Source: Gonapodya sp. JEL0774
Taxonomy: Eukaryota; Monoblepharomycota; Monoblepharidomycetes; Monoblepharidales; Gonapodyaceae
Direction of reading: 5' to 3'
DNA length: 64,000 bases
NCBI GenBank assembly: GCA_027604505.1
Contig: JADIIX010000047.1
Span: 1 to 64,000 of the forward strand
Part shown: positions 46,322-57,084 of the stretch, one piece after another
How the letters are laid out: every line of letters starts with the position of its first letter
How positions within the stretch are numbered: position 1 is the first letter of the stretch
Program-made: the position numbers and the translations under genes
The notes under the pieces: generated by a model
Seen by the model: the letters and a program-made list of their open reading frames with translations, nothing else
Database searches by the model: none
Told to the model about the DNA's origin: nothing

Positions 46322-46628
46322 CGTGGGCGATTTTGAATCTGTCAGTGAATCATCAATATTGGGTATGGCTGTGGTCACACGCTCTTGTTACTTCTTTCCC
46401 CATTTCCAAGCATCGACCTACATAGCTTTGCGCGGATCTGCCTCGCCTGAAAGTTTATTCTGTATTTGTGGAATTGGTGGCGATTTGGAATTGGTGTCGG
46501 TGTGTCTGGTGAGTTTTCTTGTGCCGGAACTCGGGGACACGTCAGAGATGAAACCCCATTTGGACACTTGCCACAAAAACCATCGCCGTTCAGTCATCCC
46601 GTCTCCTTTCTGTTTTCTTCTCCGATAA

Positions 46629-48717
46629 ATGGCACCAATCGTCTCCAGAGCAGCAGCGCTCACTGTGGGAACCCGGGCACACCGAGCTTCACCTCCAAAC
46701 CCTCACCTCACATCCCTGCTCTCTCCATCACTCCCTGTGACCGCTTCTAGCAGCTCGATCTCATCGTTTTCTTCTTTATCCCGGTCCCGACGTGGTTTTA
46801 GGGGAGGGCTTTCGAGTTACTCTCTTAATGATCAAACGGCAGCCGTCCCCAAACTTGCCGGGTCCCGCTCAATCTCCTTCTGGCCCACCTCTTCGTCTGC
46901 CAGTCAACCTAGCTCCTCTCCATCCGGCGAAGCATTGTCGCCACCGCCCGCTCCCGATTCAGTTCCTTCCTCCCCCGACCCCATCACTTCATCCCCCGAT
47001 CACGCCAACTCCACATGGCAGTATCTGTCAGACTCAACATCTGCTACTGCTCACCAGGTCTCTGATGCGGTAGCTACCACTGGTCGCTACATCTCGGACG
47101 CAGCAAACACGACTGGGAGCTATCTAGGAAGCTGGACTTCTTGGGTCTACGGTGGTGGCAAGCAAACCCCGCCATCACCCGACGTTATCTCTCAAGATGT
47201 CACGTCACCGGACGTTGTCGCTGAAGATATCACCTCTCCCATTCCCTCTTCGGTCGATATGACCCTCGCACCACCCTCAACCATCCCCACCACACCTCTG
47301 CCTGAAACCCCTCTCGACATCCCCTCATCCACCATCACTCCCCCCGCCGACTTCTCCACCCTGACCTCCGCTGCTGATCACCTCTCCACTGCCGCCTCCT
47401 CCATTGACCCCGCGCTTCTCTCCACCCCGCTCCACATCGGCTCCCTTCGCGAACTCGGCTTGGGTTCATTCGCTACCCCGGTCGGCCTCCTTGAGAACCT
47501 CCTCGAAGCCGTCCACGTTTTGTCGGGTGCACCGTGGTGGCTCACCATTGCCGCAACAACGCTCGCCATTCGCGCTTTGCTCATCCCCGTTGTGGGACGC
47601 ATGCAGCGCAATGCGGCGGTCATGGCCAATCTCCAACCTGTCCTTAAACCCCTCCAACAACAACTTACCGAAGCCGCCCGAGCAGGAGACCGAGTGACCC
47701 AGATGCAAAAGACGGACCAGCTAAAGAAACTCTACGCCGAACACAACGTCAACCCATTTGCTATGCTGGGTACCGCCGTGGTGCAGATGCCAATCTGGAT
47801 CTCGTTCTATCTCGCCTTGACCGCGATGGCAGCGCTGCCCGTGCCTGGATTCACTGACCAGGGGTTGTTGTGGTTTACGAACTTGGCGGTACCAGACCCC
47901 CTCGGGTACGCCCTCCCCATGGTGTCGGCTTTGGGATTCTTGGCCGTGTTTGAAGTATGTTACTCGTTGGTGGTCGCTCTTGATGGTGGTAGCACCTGTA
48001 GATTTTGGAGCTCCTCTAACGTAATCGGTCTCTCGTATAGCTCGGCGCCGAAATGAACAAATCCACCATGCAACCCGGAGCAAAGCTTTTCTTCCGTATC
48101 ATGGCAATCTCTATGATCCCAATGACTGCAGCCTTTCCTGCCGTATGTTCTCGACCTTCAGTGTTTCCTAATCCCACAACTTAGTCACTCTGCCCACCTC
48201 ACTCCCCTACCAGGCCATTTTTGTCTACTGGACCACAACCAATATTTTTACCGTCCTCCAAATTCCTTTCTTCCGCGTCCCCGCGGTACGCTCTCACTAC
48301 CGTATTCCCGAGCTCAAAAACGCACAGGCGCCTTTGGGGGCTCGGGATACCAGCTCTTTGTTGTTGGGCGTGGATAAAGTTGGATTGAAGGATGCGTGGA
48401 AGATCGCAAAGGAGGCAGAGCAGGTCATTGGAGAGGAAGCAAAAGTGGAAGCAGTTGAGGCGGCCAAGACGGCAGTGTCTCCCGTGTCATCCCCACAAAA
48501 ATCAGGAGGGTCTACCAGCCCCTCCCAGCCCACTTCTACGTCGGCGCGGCAACCTCTCCCCACGGTGACCGTAGAGACGACCAAGCAACCCCTCCCCACA
48601 GTCACGTACACTCCACCACCGAAGCCCGACGTGGTACCTTCCACAGACTCCGCTAAGGTTGGAGTTGGCGCGACGAAGGTGAAAGTACCAAAGACTAAGC
48701 AAAAGCAAAGAAAGTAG
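46629..48717 (+). CDS. OXA1: Mitochondrial inner-membrane insertase Oxa1 (YidC/Alb3 family)
   Basis: Three exons close to 643 residues: 46629-47954, 48041-48142 and 48214-48717. A long Ser/Pro/Thr-rich, presequence-like N-terminus (about 270 residues) precedes the conserved core. The core has LENLLEAVHVLSGAPWWLTI, IRALLIPVVGRMQRNAAVM, QLKKLYAEHNVNPFAMLGTA, VQMPIWISFYLALTAMAALP, ALPMVSALGFLAVFELGAEM, IMAISMIPMTAAFPA and IFVYWTTTNIFTVLQIPFF. These are the five transmembrane segments. The C-terminal tail, which in Oxa1 binds mitoribosomes, is basic only at its end (KVKVPKTKQKQRK). The N-terminal extension is longer than usual. Divergent from the RNase P subunit gene; converges on GPATCH1. Confidence 0.93.
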
Positions 48718-48832
48718 ACATGCGTCGGAGATTAATGCGCTGTTGTGGAGTGTCATCACAAGTCCCCACGTGCAAATTAATAAATACCAATGATGCTAAT
48801 GATGCTGAAGCCTATAGGCAACTACGACGTGT

Positions 48833-51800
48833 TTACCAAAGAGTAGAATCTCGAATTTCGTCTCTCTTTCGCCTTCTTTTCCGCTCCTCTTCATACCACT
48901 CTCGCTCCTCTGACTGTTCCCGATCCCGCACCGAATCCCATGGTCCACTATCCACCCCACCCCGCTCACTCTTAGAATGTCCGTGTGAGCGCTCAAAATC
49001 TTTTTCTGTTGATCTTCGATGGCTAGTGCTGTCATCCCGATCCTTGTCTCTGCTGCCACTACCGTGCTTGGAGGTCCTTTTCGATTCCGTTACCTCGTCA
49101 ATCACCTTTTCCACCCACAAAGAATCAAAGTCCACGGGGTCGTCATCATCGGAGCGATCCCCGACTTTCCGCTTTTTCGGTCGTTTAGTTGTTCTTCCAG
49201 ACGATTCCAATTCAGGTAAATCGGGATTAGATTTCCCGTTCTTGTCCCTCCCTCGATCTTTTGACTTCTCGTCCTTCCGCCTCTCCCGTTTCTCTTTCTT
49301 TTCTTCCTTCCGCCGTTGTCGTCGCTCCTTTTTCGCCTCCCCATCCCCACTTTCCTCACCCCGACCAATACGTCCGCGATTCTCTTCGACGGTCGAACTA
49401 ATGTCTGAAAAGGCGGGTGACTTGCTCCTACTTCGACTGCGCGTTTTAACACGTACAGGAGGAAGTTTGGGGATCATAGGGCCTGTGACAATCACCACTT
49501 CACTTGAAATGTCGAGCTCTGATGCAGCGGGAATTCCAGTCAGAGAAGGGGCAGGGACGAATGAAGTGTTGGAGGACGCAGGAATGGGTTTTGGTTCACT
49601 ATCTGTTGACTGGCTCGCCTTGGGGCGCTTTGATTTGCTCCTGATTGGGAGAGAAAGGGATGTTGGATCCTCTTCATCCCCATCAAATCCGAGCACAATG
49701 CCAACTTTTCGTTTGCTTGGAGCACTCGCTGCAGCTTTCTGATCCTGGTCAAAGTTCTTCCGCTTGGTGAACACAGGGCGGAAATTGGAAACGTCCACAG
49801 AGGGAGTCGGATCTACAAAGTTCACCTCCACTTCGAGAGACGGCATTGGTCCCTTCGCCTTCTGGGACACGGAAAGCGAAGACGGTGTCACATCGGGGCC
49901 AGCAGACAGGGGATTGGCAGGTTGCGTTGCTGCTGCTTGCGTTGCTGTTGCCGTAAGCGGTTTGATGTCCACAATGTCATCGCCGTCTTCATCATCGTCA
50001 TCCGCGTCACCAAAAATAGCTGCAAAAATATCCATAGGGGGCCTTTCGAGCCTTCCCTCCTCTGGATCGATTGTTGCAATGTCGTCCTCTGGGACCGGCT
50101 TTTCTTCGTTGGTTTCTGCACTATTACCCTTAGTAGAACCAGTTTGTCCATCAGAGCCATTGCGCTGACCCTCAAGTTGTTTTTTGACGTCTGCTCCAAT
50201 GAATGCATACTGTTTCGCTTGGTCTGGAACATCCGCACTTCTGATTCCTGCAAACCCGCCCCCGACAGTTTCCTCCCTCTCACGTACAAGCTTGTCCATG
50301 ACCTCCTGGTTGAGAACCTCTCGCTCACCATCCCGTTTGGTGTTTCCACCAGGAGGACCATCTGGTCGGGGGTCCGGCACATTCATGCGTTTACAGAGAA
50401 GCCGTGCAGGGTAGAACGGCACAATAGATCTTGTTAAGACTCCAAATTTGCGTGAGGAGCTTGGGCCCAGCGCGTCCTTTGCGTCCATTTTGGCCTCTCC
50501 TTCTCTCAAAAAACGATCGGCGAATCCTCCCTTCAGTGGTGCCCAACTGGCTAGGGCAGCTTGGTTTCCAACACCTCCAGTTGCACCGCTCTTTCCGAAC
50601 GCTAAGCCCGCCATCCTGGCTACTCTGACAAATTCTCCCTCTTCCACTTTTCTTTCTAGTTCCGACATCCATGGTGGGGAGGGCGCGAGAGTCTCGTGCA
50701 AACCAGCAAACGTCTCTACGAAACGGCGGTATCTCGCCTGTTTTGCTGGGTCGGAAGGGTATGGTAACGATTGCTTAAGAATTTCCACAGCAATGCTTTT
50801 GTCAATAAGCGATTTGTCGGGCAGCAACGCTTTCGAGGTTCCAGAAACAGCGTTTGGGGAGGGTGCCGAGCCCGCGGCCGCACGTTGCGCAGCTTCTACA
50901 GCTTTTGCGAGTCTGTCCTGATCCTCGGGTTTGATAAGTCCAGTGCTAAACACTGACCGAGTCGGAGCAACAATCTTCTCCTCTCCGAGGATATCCCGAC
51001 GTCGCTCGGCGTCTAGCTGCTGATGCCCTTGCCCTCCGGTCAGGGGCTTACCAGCGCCAGCCTCATTGTGTGCGACAAGAAGGGACCTCTTAAACCCCGT
51101 TGGAGTGATGACAATGATGGGAGGTGGAGAGTCAAAGGAGTGAATGGAGGGCTTCCAATGAGCCGGGAGAGGAGGAGGCGCGAAGTACTTTGTGAATGTC
51201 GCGGCCCTCACGGCAAGACGAAAACTCGCAATGCGGGATGAAGATTCCTTCCGTGATGTTAAGCGAGAAGCCTCAGAGTGAAGGTGCTTCGAGTTGTCCT
51301 CCGACGCTTTGATTGGTTTGCCGACTCCAAACATTCCAGCGACACCACGTCCACCAAGAACCACTCGCGACTGATCTTCGTCATCTTCGTCAAGAACATT
51401 AGTGTAGCCGCTACGGAGGCCGCTTAGCTTGCTATGTGCTGATACAGACTTGGACCGCTGATGCTCGGCACGAATTCCATAGATGTCAATGTCGTCCATG
51501 TCATCATCCTCTTCGAAGACTCCGACGCCAAAAGCTTCGCTTCGATGTTGCTTTGATCTTTCATGTCCTTGATGTTCCTGGTCAAAGCCACTGTCCTCCC
51601 CAACGTTAGAGCGATTACGCTTGTGCCCAGATTCGGCATCGTCACTTCCGCTCATACCATGTTGTGCGACGTAGCCGATACCATGATTGTCACTTTTAAC
51701 CTTCAAACGGATGGCAGCCTCCTCTTTAGGCGCAAATGTATGTGCACGAGCGTGCACATCCTCCTCCTCATCGCTTCCGTCACGTGAGTCGCCTGGGCGA

Positions 51801-52731
51801 AGGCGAACAGGCTTCCTCTTCACTCGCGGCCCGATTCCTTGACCTTCGCGCCATCCCATACGTTTCAGAATGGTGACTCCGATGGATGACGAAGGCTGCC
51901 CAGGAACCAGCAGAGCACCAAGAAGAGAATCATTGAGTGGAAGAGTAGTCCTTAAAAATACATCGTGCTCAAATTTCATACTCATTTGTCAAGAGGAAAA
52001 GTCGACCAAAACTCACCTCGATGAGTCCTGATCTCTCCGAGCAAACTCCAAGGCCTTCCGTAAATGATCATCCTTCCTGTTCATCATTTCTCCTCTTGTA
52101 CCAGCGAGAATATCGAATTGGTCGTATTCGTCCTTCACCACCACTTTTGGACCAAACTCACGGACGTCCTCCTCGTCCATAAAGTCTTCCGCTTTCTGCT
52201 GTACCTTTGCGCGATCCTTGCGTGTCGATACAAACTGAGAGGGAGTCCAACCTTCTTTCGACCCCACTGTATTGAAATAGCCAGCGGAGAATCCGCCTGT
52301 GAAGGCGCCATGCAGCCGCTTGCGACCCTTCTCATCCAATACCTGTTTGTCGAAGGGAGCAGTGAGACAGTCCCACCTCAACATACATGACACTTACAGC
52401 GTGAACATACCTCTTGCTTCCATACGGGAAGGTATTTGTTCTTCTCTTTGCGAGTTGCTTCAGCTAGGTCCAATGGTTGAGCTGTTCCCACCAACACGAA
52501 CGAGTCCGCATTTTCGTCCTCATCAGAGTCCGGCGAGTCAGGATTATTGTGGTTGGAGCTCTTTGCCCGTTTCTTTGCGGTAGATTGTCCATATGTGCGT
52601 GAGTGCTCCACATCGGCACCTCGATCCTGCGGCTGCCTATCACGCCCACCCCGGCTTCGAATTCCATCATCATTGTCATCGTCGTCGTCGTCGTCTCGGA
52701 TTCGCACTCCTCGTTTGAACATTGGGAGCAC
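48833..52731 (-). CDS. GPATCH1-like G-patch splicing factor
   Basis: Three exons close to 1264 residues: 52731-52411, 52342-52017 and 51980-48833. The N-terminal half holds [20 protein letters not shown], then [20 protein letters not shown] and [16 protein letters not shown], then [15 protein letters not shown], all diagnostic of GPATCH1. The G-patch is [20 protein letters not shown]. The long last exon encodes [20 protein letters not shown] (SURP-like region), LFKAIFGD-type acidic motif [20 protein letters not shown], and a Lys/Arg/Ser-rich end. G-patch proteins activate DEAH helicases; GPATCH1 acts with DHX35 in late spliceosomes. The 3.15-kb single exon contrasts with the short exons around it. 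Start at 52731 or the Met three codons later. Confidence 0.92.
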
Positions 52732-53034
52732 AAATGTTGCGGTGGTTGGACTATTTGTTGTGATTGGTATGTATGAACTGAGTTACATTTCAGCTTCAGT
52801 GGAAACTCCCCATACCCTTTTCCTGATGAAAATCTGATAGAGAATTTTGGTCCGAGCCGGAAAACTATGTAATTACAAGTGATTTTCTGAATGTCAACTG
52901 CAATTTCCGACGTTTGTTCTGGAATGATGCAGGTGCACCTGCACTGCGAACTGTGTGCCGTGAGTGATTGTACCGTTTGAGCGCAGTCACATATCTCAAC
53001 CCCAAGAACCCATTCAAGTCCAAGTTCGCTATCG
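52732..53034. promoter_or_regulatory. Divergent region between GPATCH1 and the Cwc21-like gene
   Basis: About 300 bp separate the two presumed starts. The stretch is AT-richer than the flanking exons and contains no ORF with a recognised motif. Both neighbours are spliceosome proteins, so co-regulation from one region is possible. Confidence 0.45.
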
Positions 53035-55585
53035 ATGGTGTGTCGACGCTTTCGCCTGGCCGTTCAACGCCATTCTGGCCGTATTGTATTATAACTCTGA
53101 CCCATCGACCCCAATGTCTCGTGTATCTCCGTTTTCCCCCATCACCGCGCTTTATTCCCATTTTGATTGACGGGACAATGAAAATCATTTACTTTGTCCA
53201 ATTTTCATACCAACTACATCTGCACTTGCCTCCAGTACAACGGTATCGGTCTAGCGACCGTCAGAGGATCCGGAACCAATGGCTACGTCCAAACCAACAA
53301 AGCGAGTCTCCCCAAGTGGAGGGAAAAGGTAAGTACCTTGGAGAACTTGTTCGGGCCATGCTGCTTGTTTCTTTGCTCGATTGATCTCAATTTGTGTCTG
53401 TTGGTTCTCGCTGACACTACTATTTCCACCCAACAGGACGCCAGGTTCTTTGATAGGCAAGCAGCATCGTTTGGACAGGATCTCCCGGGGGACTTTGCTG
53501 CAGACCGCCAGCCCAATAGCGAGATCCTCCTTCATGAACGCAAGCGTCAGATCGAGGTGAAATGTATCCAGCTTCAGGACACCCTTGAGGAGCAGGGCCT
53601 CTCAACAGAAGAAATCGAAGAGAAGGTAGCGGAGCTCAGACGAGACCTCCTCAAAAAGCTCGAGAAAGAGGGGACCGGTTCTGCTGATGGAGCTGGAACA
53701 CACAGCATTGCACAACAAATGCAGTCAAGAAACGAGAGAATTCAGTCTGTGTTTGGCGTCAGTGGCTCACATGTTGCAGGTCAAGCTTTTGACGTTGAAG
53801 TGAGTCGTCATTCCGTGTTGTGGCTCAAAAAGAGTTTTGCGGAGCGAGTTTCCTTGCAATGGACACCTCGCATCCCCACTCAAGATTCAGTGGAAGTGTC
53901 CAAGAAAGTGCCCGATCCGCATGGTCGCGACTTTTTGTTGGTGGAACTTTCAATTTATGTTTTGAGAATTAATCATCCTCTCCAATCATTTGCAGTTCCA
54001 AGCCGCCAAAAGGGAAGCGGATCGCGCCGAGCGTGAGCACAAACGCGCAGAATTCGAGGCTCAGCTTGAGGAACGTCGCGCTAAGGCTGAAGAGAACCGA
54101 AAATTAGAAGCGAAGCGAGAAAAGGAGGAAGCGAAGAAGATGGAAAGGGAAAGAGAGGAAGAGGAAAAGCGGAGGAAGGAAAGAGAGAAACAACGTGAGA
54201 TAGGCAGAGAGAAGGAGATAGAAAGACAGAAAGAAAGGGAGCGGCAAAGGGAGAGAGACCGAGAGACGGACAGGGAGCGCGATAGGGAGCGCGAGAAGGG
54301 GCGGAGCAGCAGCAGGACCCGTGACGATCGAGATCGGCGCCCAGAGCCTAGGCATGATAGGCGGAATAGTCGCGATGACCGGGATTACCGCCGTGACAAC
54401 AGGGCTGACTCCTACCGTACAAACGATAGGGATCGGGGGGACGACCGGCGTGACGGAAGGGACTTCCGCGGCGGGGACCGCTGGGTGCCCCGAGATGGTG
54501 GACGAGACGACCGTCGGGACAACCGTGAGAGCCGCAGTGGGCGTGATGCGCGGGATGGCGACCGGGATCGCAACAGACCGGAGATCAAGCGTGAACCTGG
54601 GGACGATGTGCGCCGACCCCCTGCGCGCGACTCGAAAGTGGACCGTTCTCCTCCACGGCGTCGGGGCGCTTCTTCTGACTCGGATAGTGAGGACAACCGG
54701 AGTGGTGGGGGAAGGAAGGAGGGACAGAAGTGGAACGGACGTGAGTCTGATCGTGACAAAGGGAGGTCACGAAGGGACTACTCTGACTCAGATGGAGACT
54801 CGGATGATTCTTTTGATAGGAGGAAGAGAGGTGTAGAGGAAGACAGGAAGAACCGAGTTGTCACTGCAAAGTCCAGTGCCCCTCCTCAGAAGTCAACGCG
54901 ATACAGTGACTCGGACTCCGACTCTGACCGCGACCAGAGACGCGGAGGTGGAGGACGCGATCGTGAGGAAGAGACACGGAAATCCAGTGACACAAAGCGC
55001 AGTTCCCCACCCCGCAAGGTCAAACCACCTCCATCGAAGTCGAGTGCGCCTGCGCAGAAGGCGTCTGCCCGGCGTGATTTTGATTCTGACTCAGATGAAG
55101 GATATAGGCGTCCTGGAGCCAGAGATGCAGGAGGCCGTGACGTGGATAGGAGGCCGGTTCCAACAAAACTTTCAAGTCCGCCCCCAAGGAAGTCCCGGAA
55201 CGGCACTGATTCTGATTCGGATATAGAATCACGACGTGCAATCTCTCGGAGGGATACGGAGGGAGACAGGAAGCGGCCAGATCCACCAAAGTCGTCGTCA
55301 GCAGCGCCAGCCAAGAAGGCACGTCACGACTCAGACTCGGACGATGATCCCCGCTCACGTTCCAGTCCCAAGCAGAGAACTGCACCTGCTTCAAAGAGGC
55401 GTCGTTACTCAGATTCGGACTCTGACGGAGGCCGTGCATCGTCGGACCCTCGCAGGAGAAGGAGGTCCCCATCACAATCGGATTCCGATGATGAACCGAG
55501 GCGTGAACCGATTAATTCGCGGAATCAAGGCGCAGAGCGAAGTGTTGAAGGGAAAAGGAGGAGGTTGGACTCCGATGACGACTGA
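53035..55585 (+). CDS. Cwc21/SRRM2-like spliceosome protein with long RS-type tail
   Basis: The conserved start YNGIGLATVRGSGTNGYVQT begins directly after an acceptor at 53235, so only the initiator Met should come from the exon before. An ATG immediately followed by gtgtgt at 53035-53037 fits this. Later exons are 53236-53328, 53437-53799 and 53996-55585, giving 682 residues, all in phase. The cwf21 helix region is HERKRQIEVKCIQLQDTLEE and LSTEEIEEKVAELRRDLL. From about residue 155 onward there are long Arg/Glu/Lys and then Arg/Asp/Ser dipeptide-rich stretches, as in SRRM2. Cwc21 contacts Prp8 and Snu114 near the catalytic centre. The start exon is the weakest part of the model. Confidence 0.88.
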
Positions 55586-55788
55586 AACGGCAGAGTTGTC
55601 GACCTGTTGGTTTGGCACCTCAAATTACCTTGTGTTTGTCTTACATTCTCAATACATGTGAAGAAAATGGCCCTTAAGTCGCAAGCTCTGTACATTCTGT
55701 CAATCAGTGCTGACACCGATTTGTACGTGACATTAGACCGGTCAACCCAACCCGCAGAGAGCACATAGAAGCGTCGGGAGTTGGGATT

Positions 55789-57028
55789 ATGGATTCTGAA
55801 AACCAGCGACTTCAAGAGGAGATTAGACTTCTCAGAAATGCCCATTTGCAACGCGAAACGACCCTCATGGTGAAACTCTCCAGGAAGGAGGAGGAGGTTC
55901 AGACTCTGCTTGTGCGTGGATTTCTGCTGTCCCGATCGCATAATGGGCGCCATAAATCTTAATTGATGTCTTCTAACTTTGCTGACTTGTAGGCTGAGGT
56001 CAATAATCTTTCTGCCGCTCTCAACGACGATGGGAGTGAGAGTTTGCGAAAGAAACTGTTGGACCCGTCCTTGAGCTTGCTTTACAAAGCTATGCGAAAG
56101 GAGCTTGGTGAAAAGGATTCCAAAGTAAAGGAGCTTCAGGCAGAGCTGCTGGCTGTTCAGTTTAGTCCGAACAGGTTCGTTCACCATGCTCAACTCGTTC
56201 ACCTGTCTTCATTCAAGCTCACTTCCGCAGCGCGCATTTTTCACCATCATAAATCTAGCGTCGTGGGAAAGAGGCTTGTTGCTAAGCTCAAGGCTTTGCA
56301 AATGGAAAACGAAGAGCTTGGACGGCTCCTGTTTTCCAGCAATCGTGTCGAACAACTTCAAACTGAGTTAGGACTACAAAAGAAACTCATGGAGGAGCTA
56401 AAATCCAGCGTGGAAGGTGGTTTTGGACAAATCGTTCTATCTTTGGTTCAAGGCTTACAATTGCAACTCAACCCGCGTGTCGATAGAGGCCGACCAAATC
56501 ATCGTGGATTTGGACAACGAGATTGAATCTTTGCAGGGGACTCTTTTCAATCAGCAGGCCCAGATTACTTGGTATGAGCGCCGGTATGGCAAGCGAGAGA
56601 CACTTGTCGCAGATGCGGAAGTCCAGGTTTCTGTGGACCACTGGCCCGACACCAGTCGGGGCGCCGAGAGTGGAACCCGATTGGACTATCGTGAAAGTGA
56701 CGTGGACCGTATGGAAGGGGATGGCGCGGACCTAGAGCAACAAGGAGACGACATACTTCATCACAAGCATTCAGAACAGTATGAGAACTTTTTGGACCAT
56801 CAGGGCGAGAACTTTGAGATAACAAGAGGAAGAACAATGACAGAGGAAGAGAAAGGTGGGGGGGATGAAGGCGGAAGCAATGGACATGATGATGGGATGG
56901 ACATCGACTCGGCGCGGCGAGCACTTGGTCAACCGCTACCGTGGCTAGAATCACAGAAGGGTGACACTGATGAGGAAACTTCTCCACGAACTACTGAAAA
57001 GCAAAATGGTGGTGATCTCACAAGCTAG
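55789..57028 (+). CDS. WTAP/Mum2 homologue, m6A methyltransferase complex regulatory subunit
   Basis: Four exons close to 334 residues: 55789-55911, 55993-56174, 56259-56416 and 56487-57028. The protein is a long coiled coil. DSKVKELQAELLAVQFSP matches WTAP 'SKFKSLQDELAAWQFTP', followed by GKRLVAKLKALQMENEELGR, VEQLQTELGLQKKLMEELKS and DQIIVDLDNEIESLQGTL, aligned in order with WTAP. The C-terminal third is acidic and disordered and ends NGGDLTS. WTAP bridges the METTL3-METTL14 methyltransferase and also associates with splicing factors. No methyltransferase gene is in the window. The gene lies 203 bp downstream of the Cwc21-like gene on the same strand. Confidence 0.88.
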
Positions 57029-57084
57029 TTTTGTACAGGTTACATAACGGTATAACGGTACATACTAATGTAGGGCTATAGACC

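Noticed and set aside
54321-54836. 171-codon plus frame rich in Gly, Thr and Val
   Set aside because: It is an out-of-frame shadow of the RD/RS repeats of the Cwc21-like gene.
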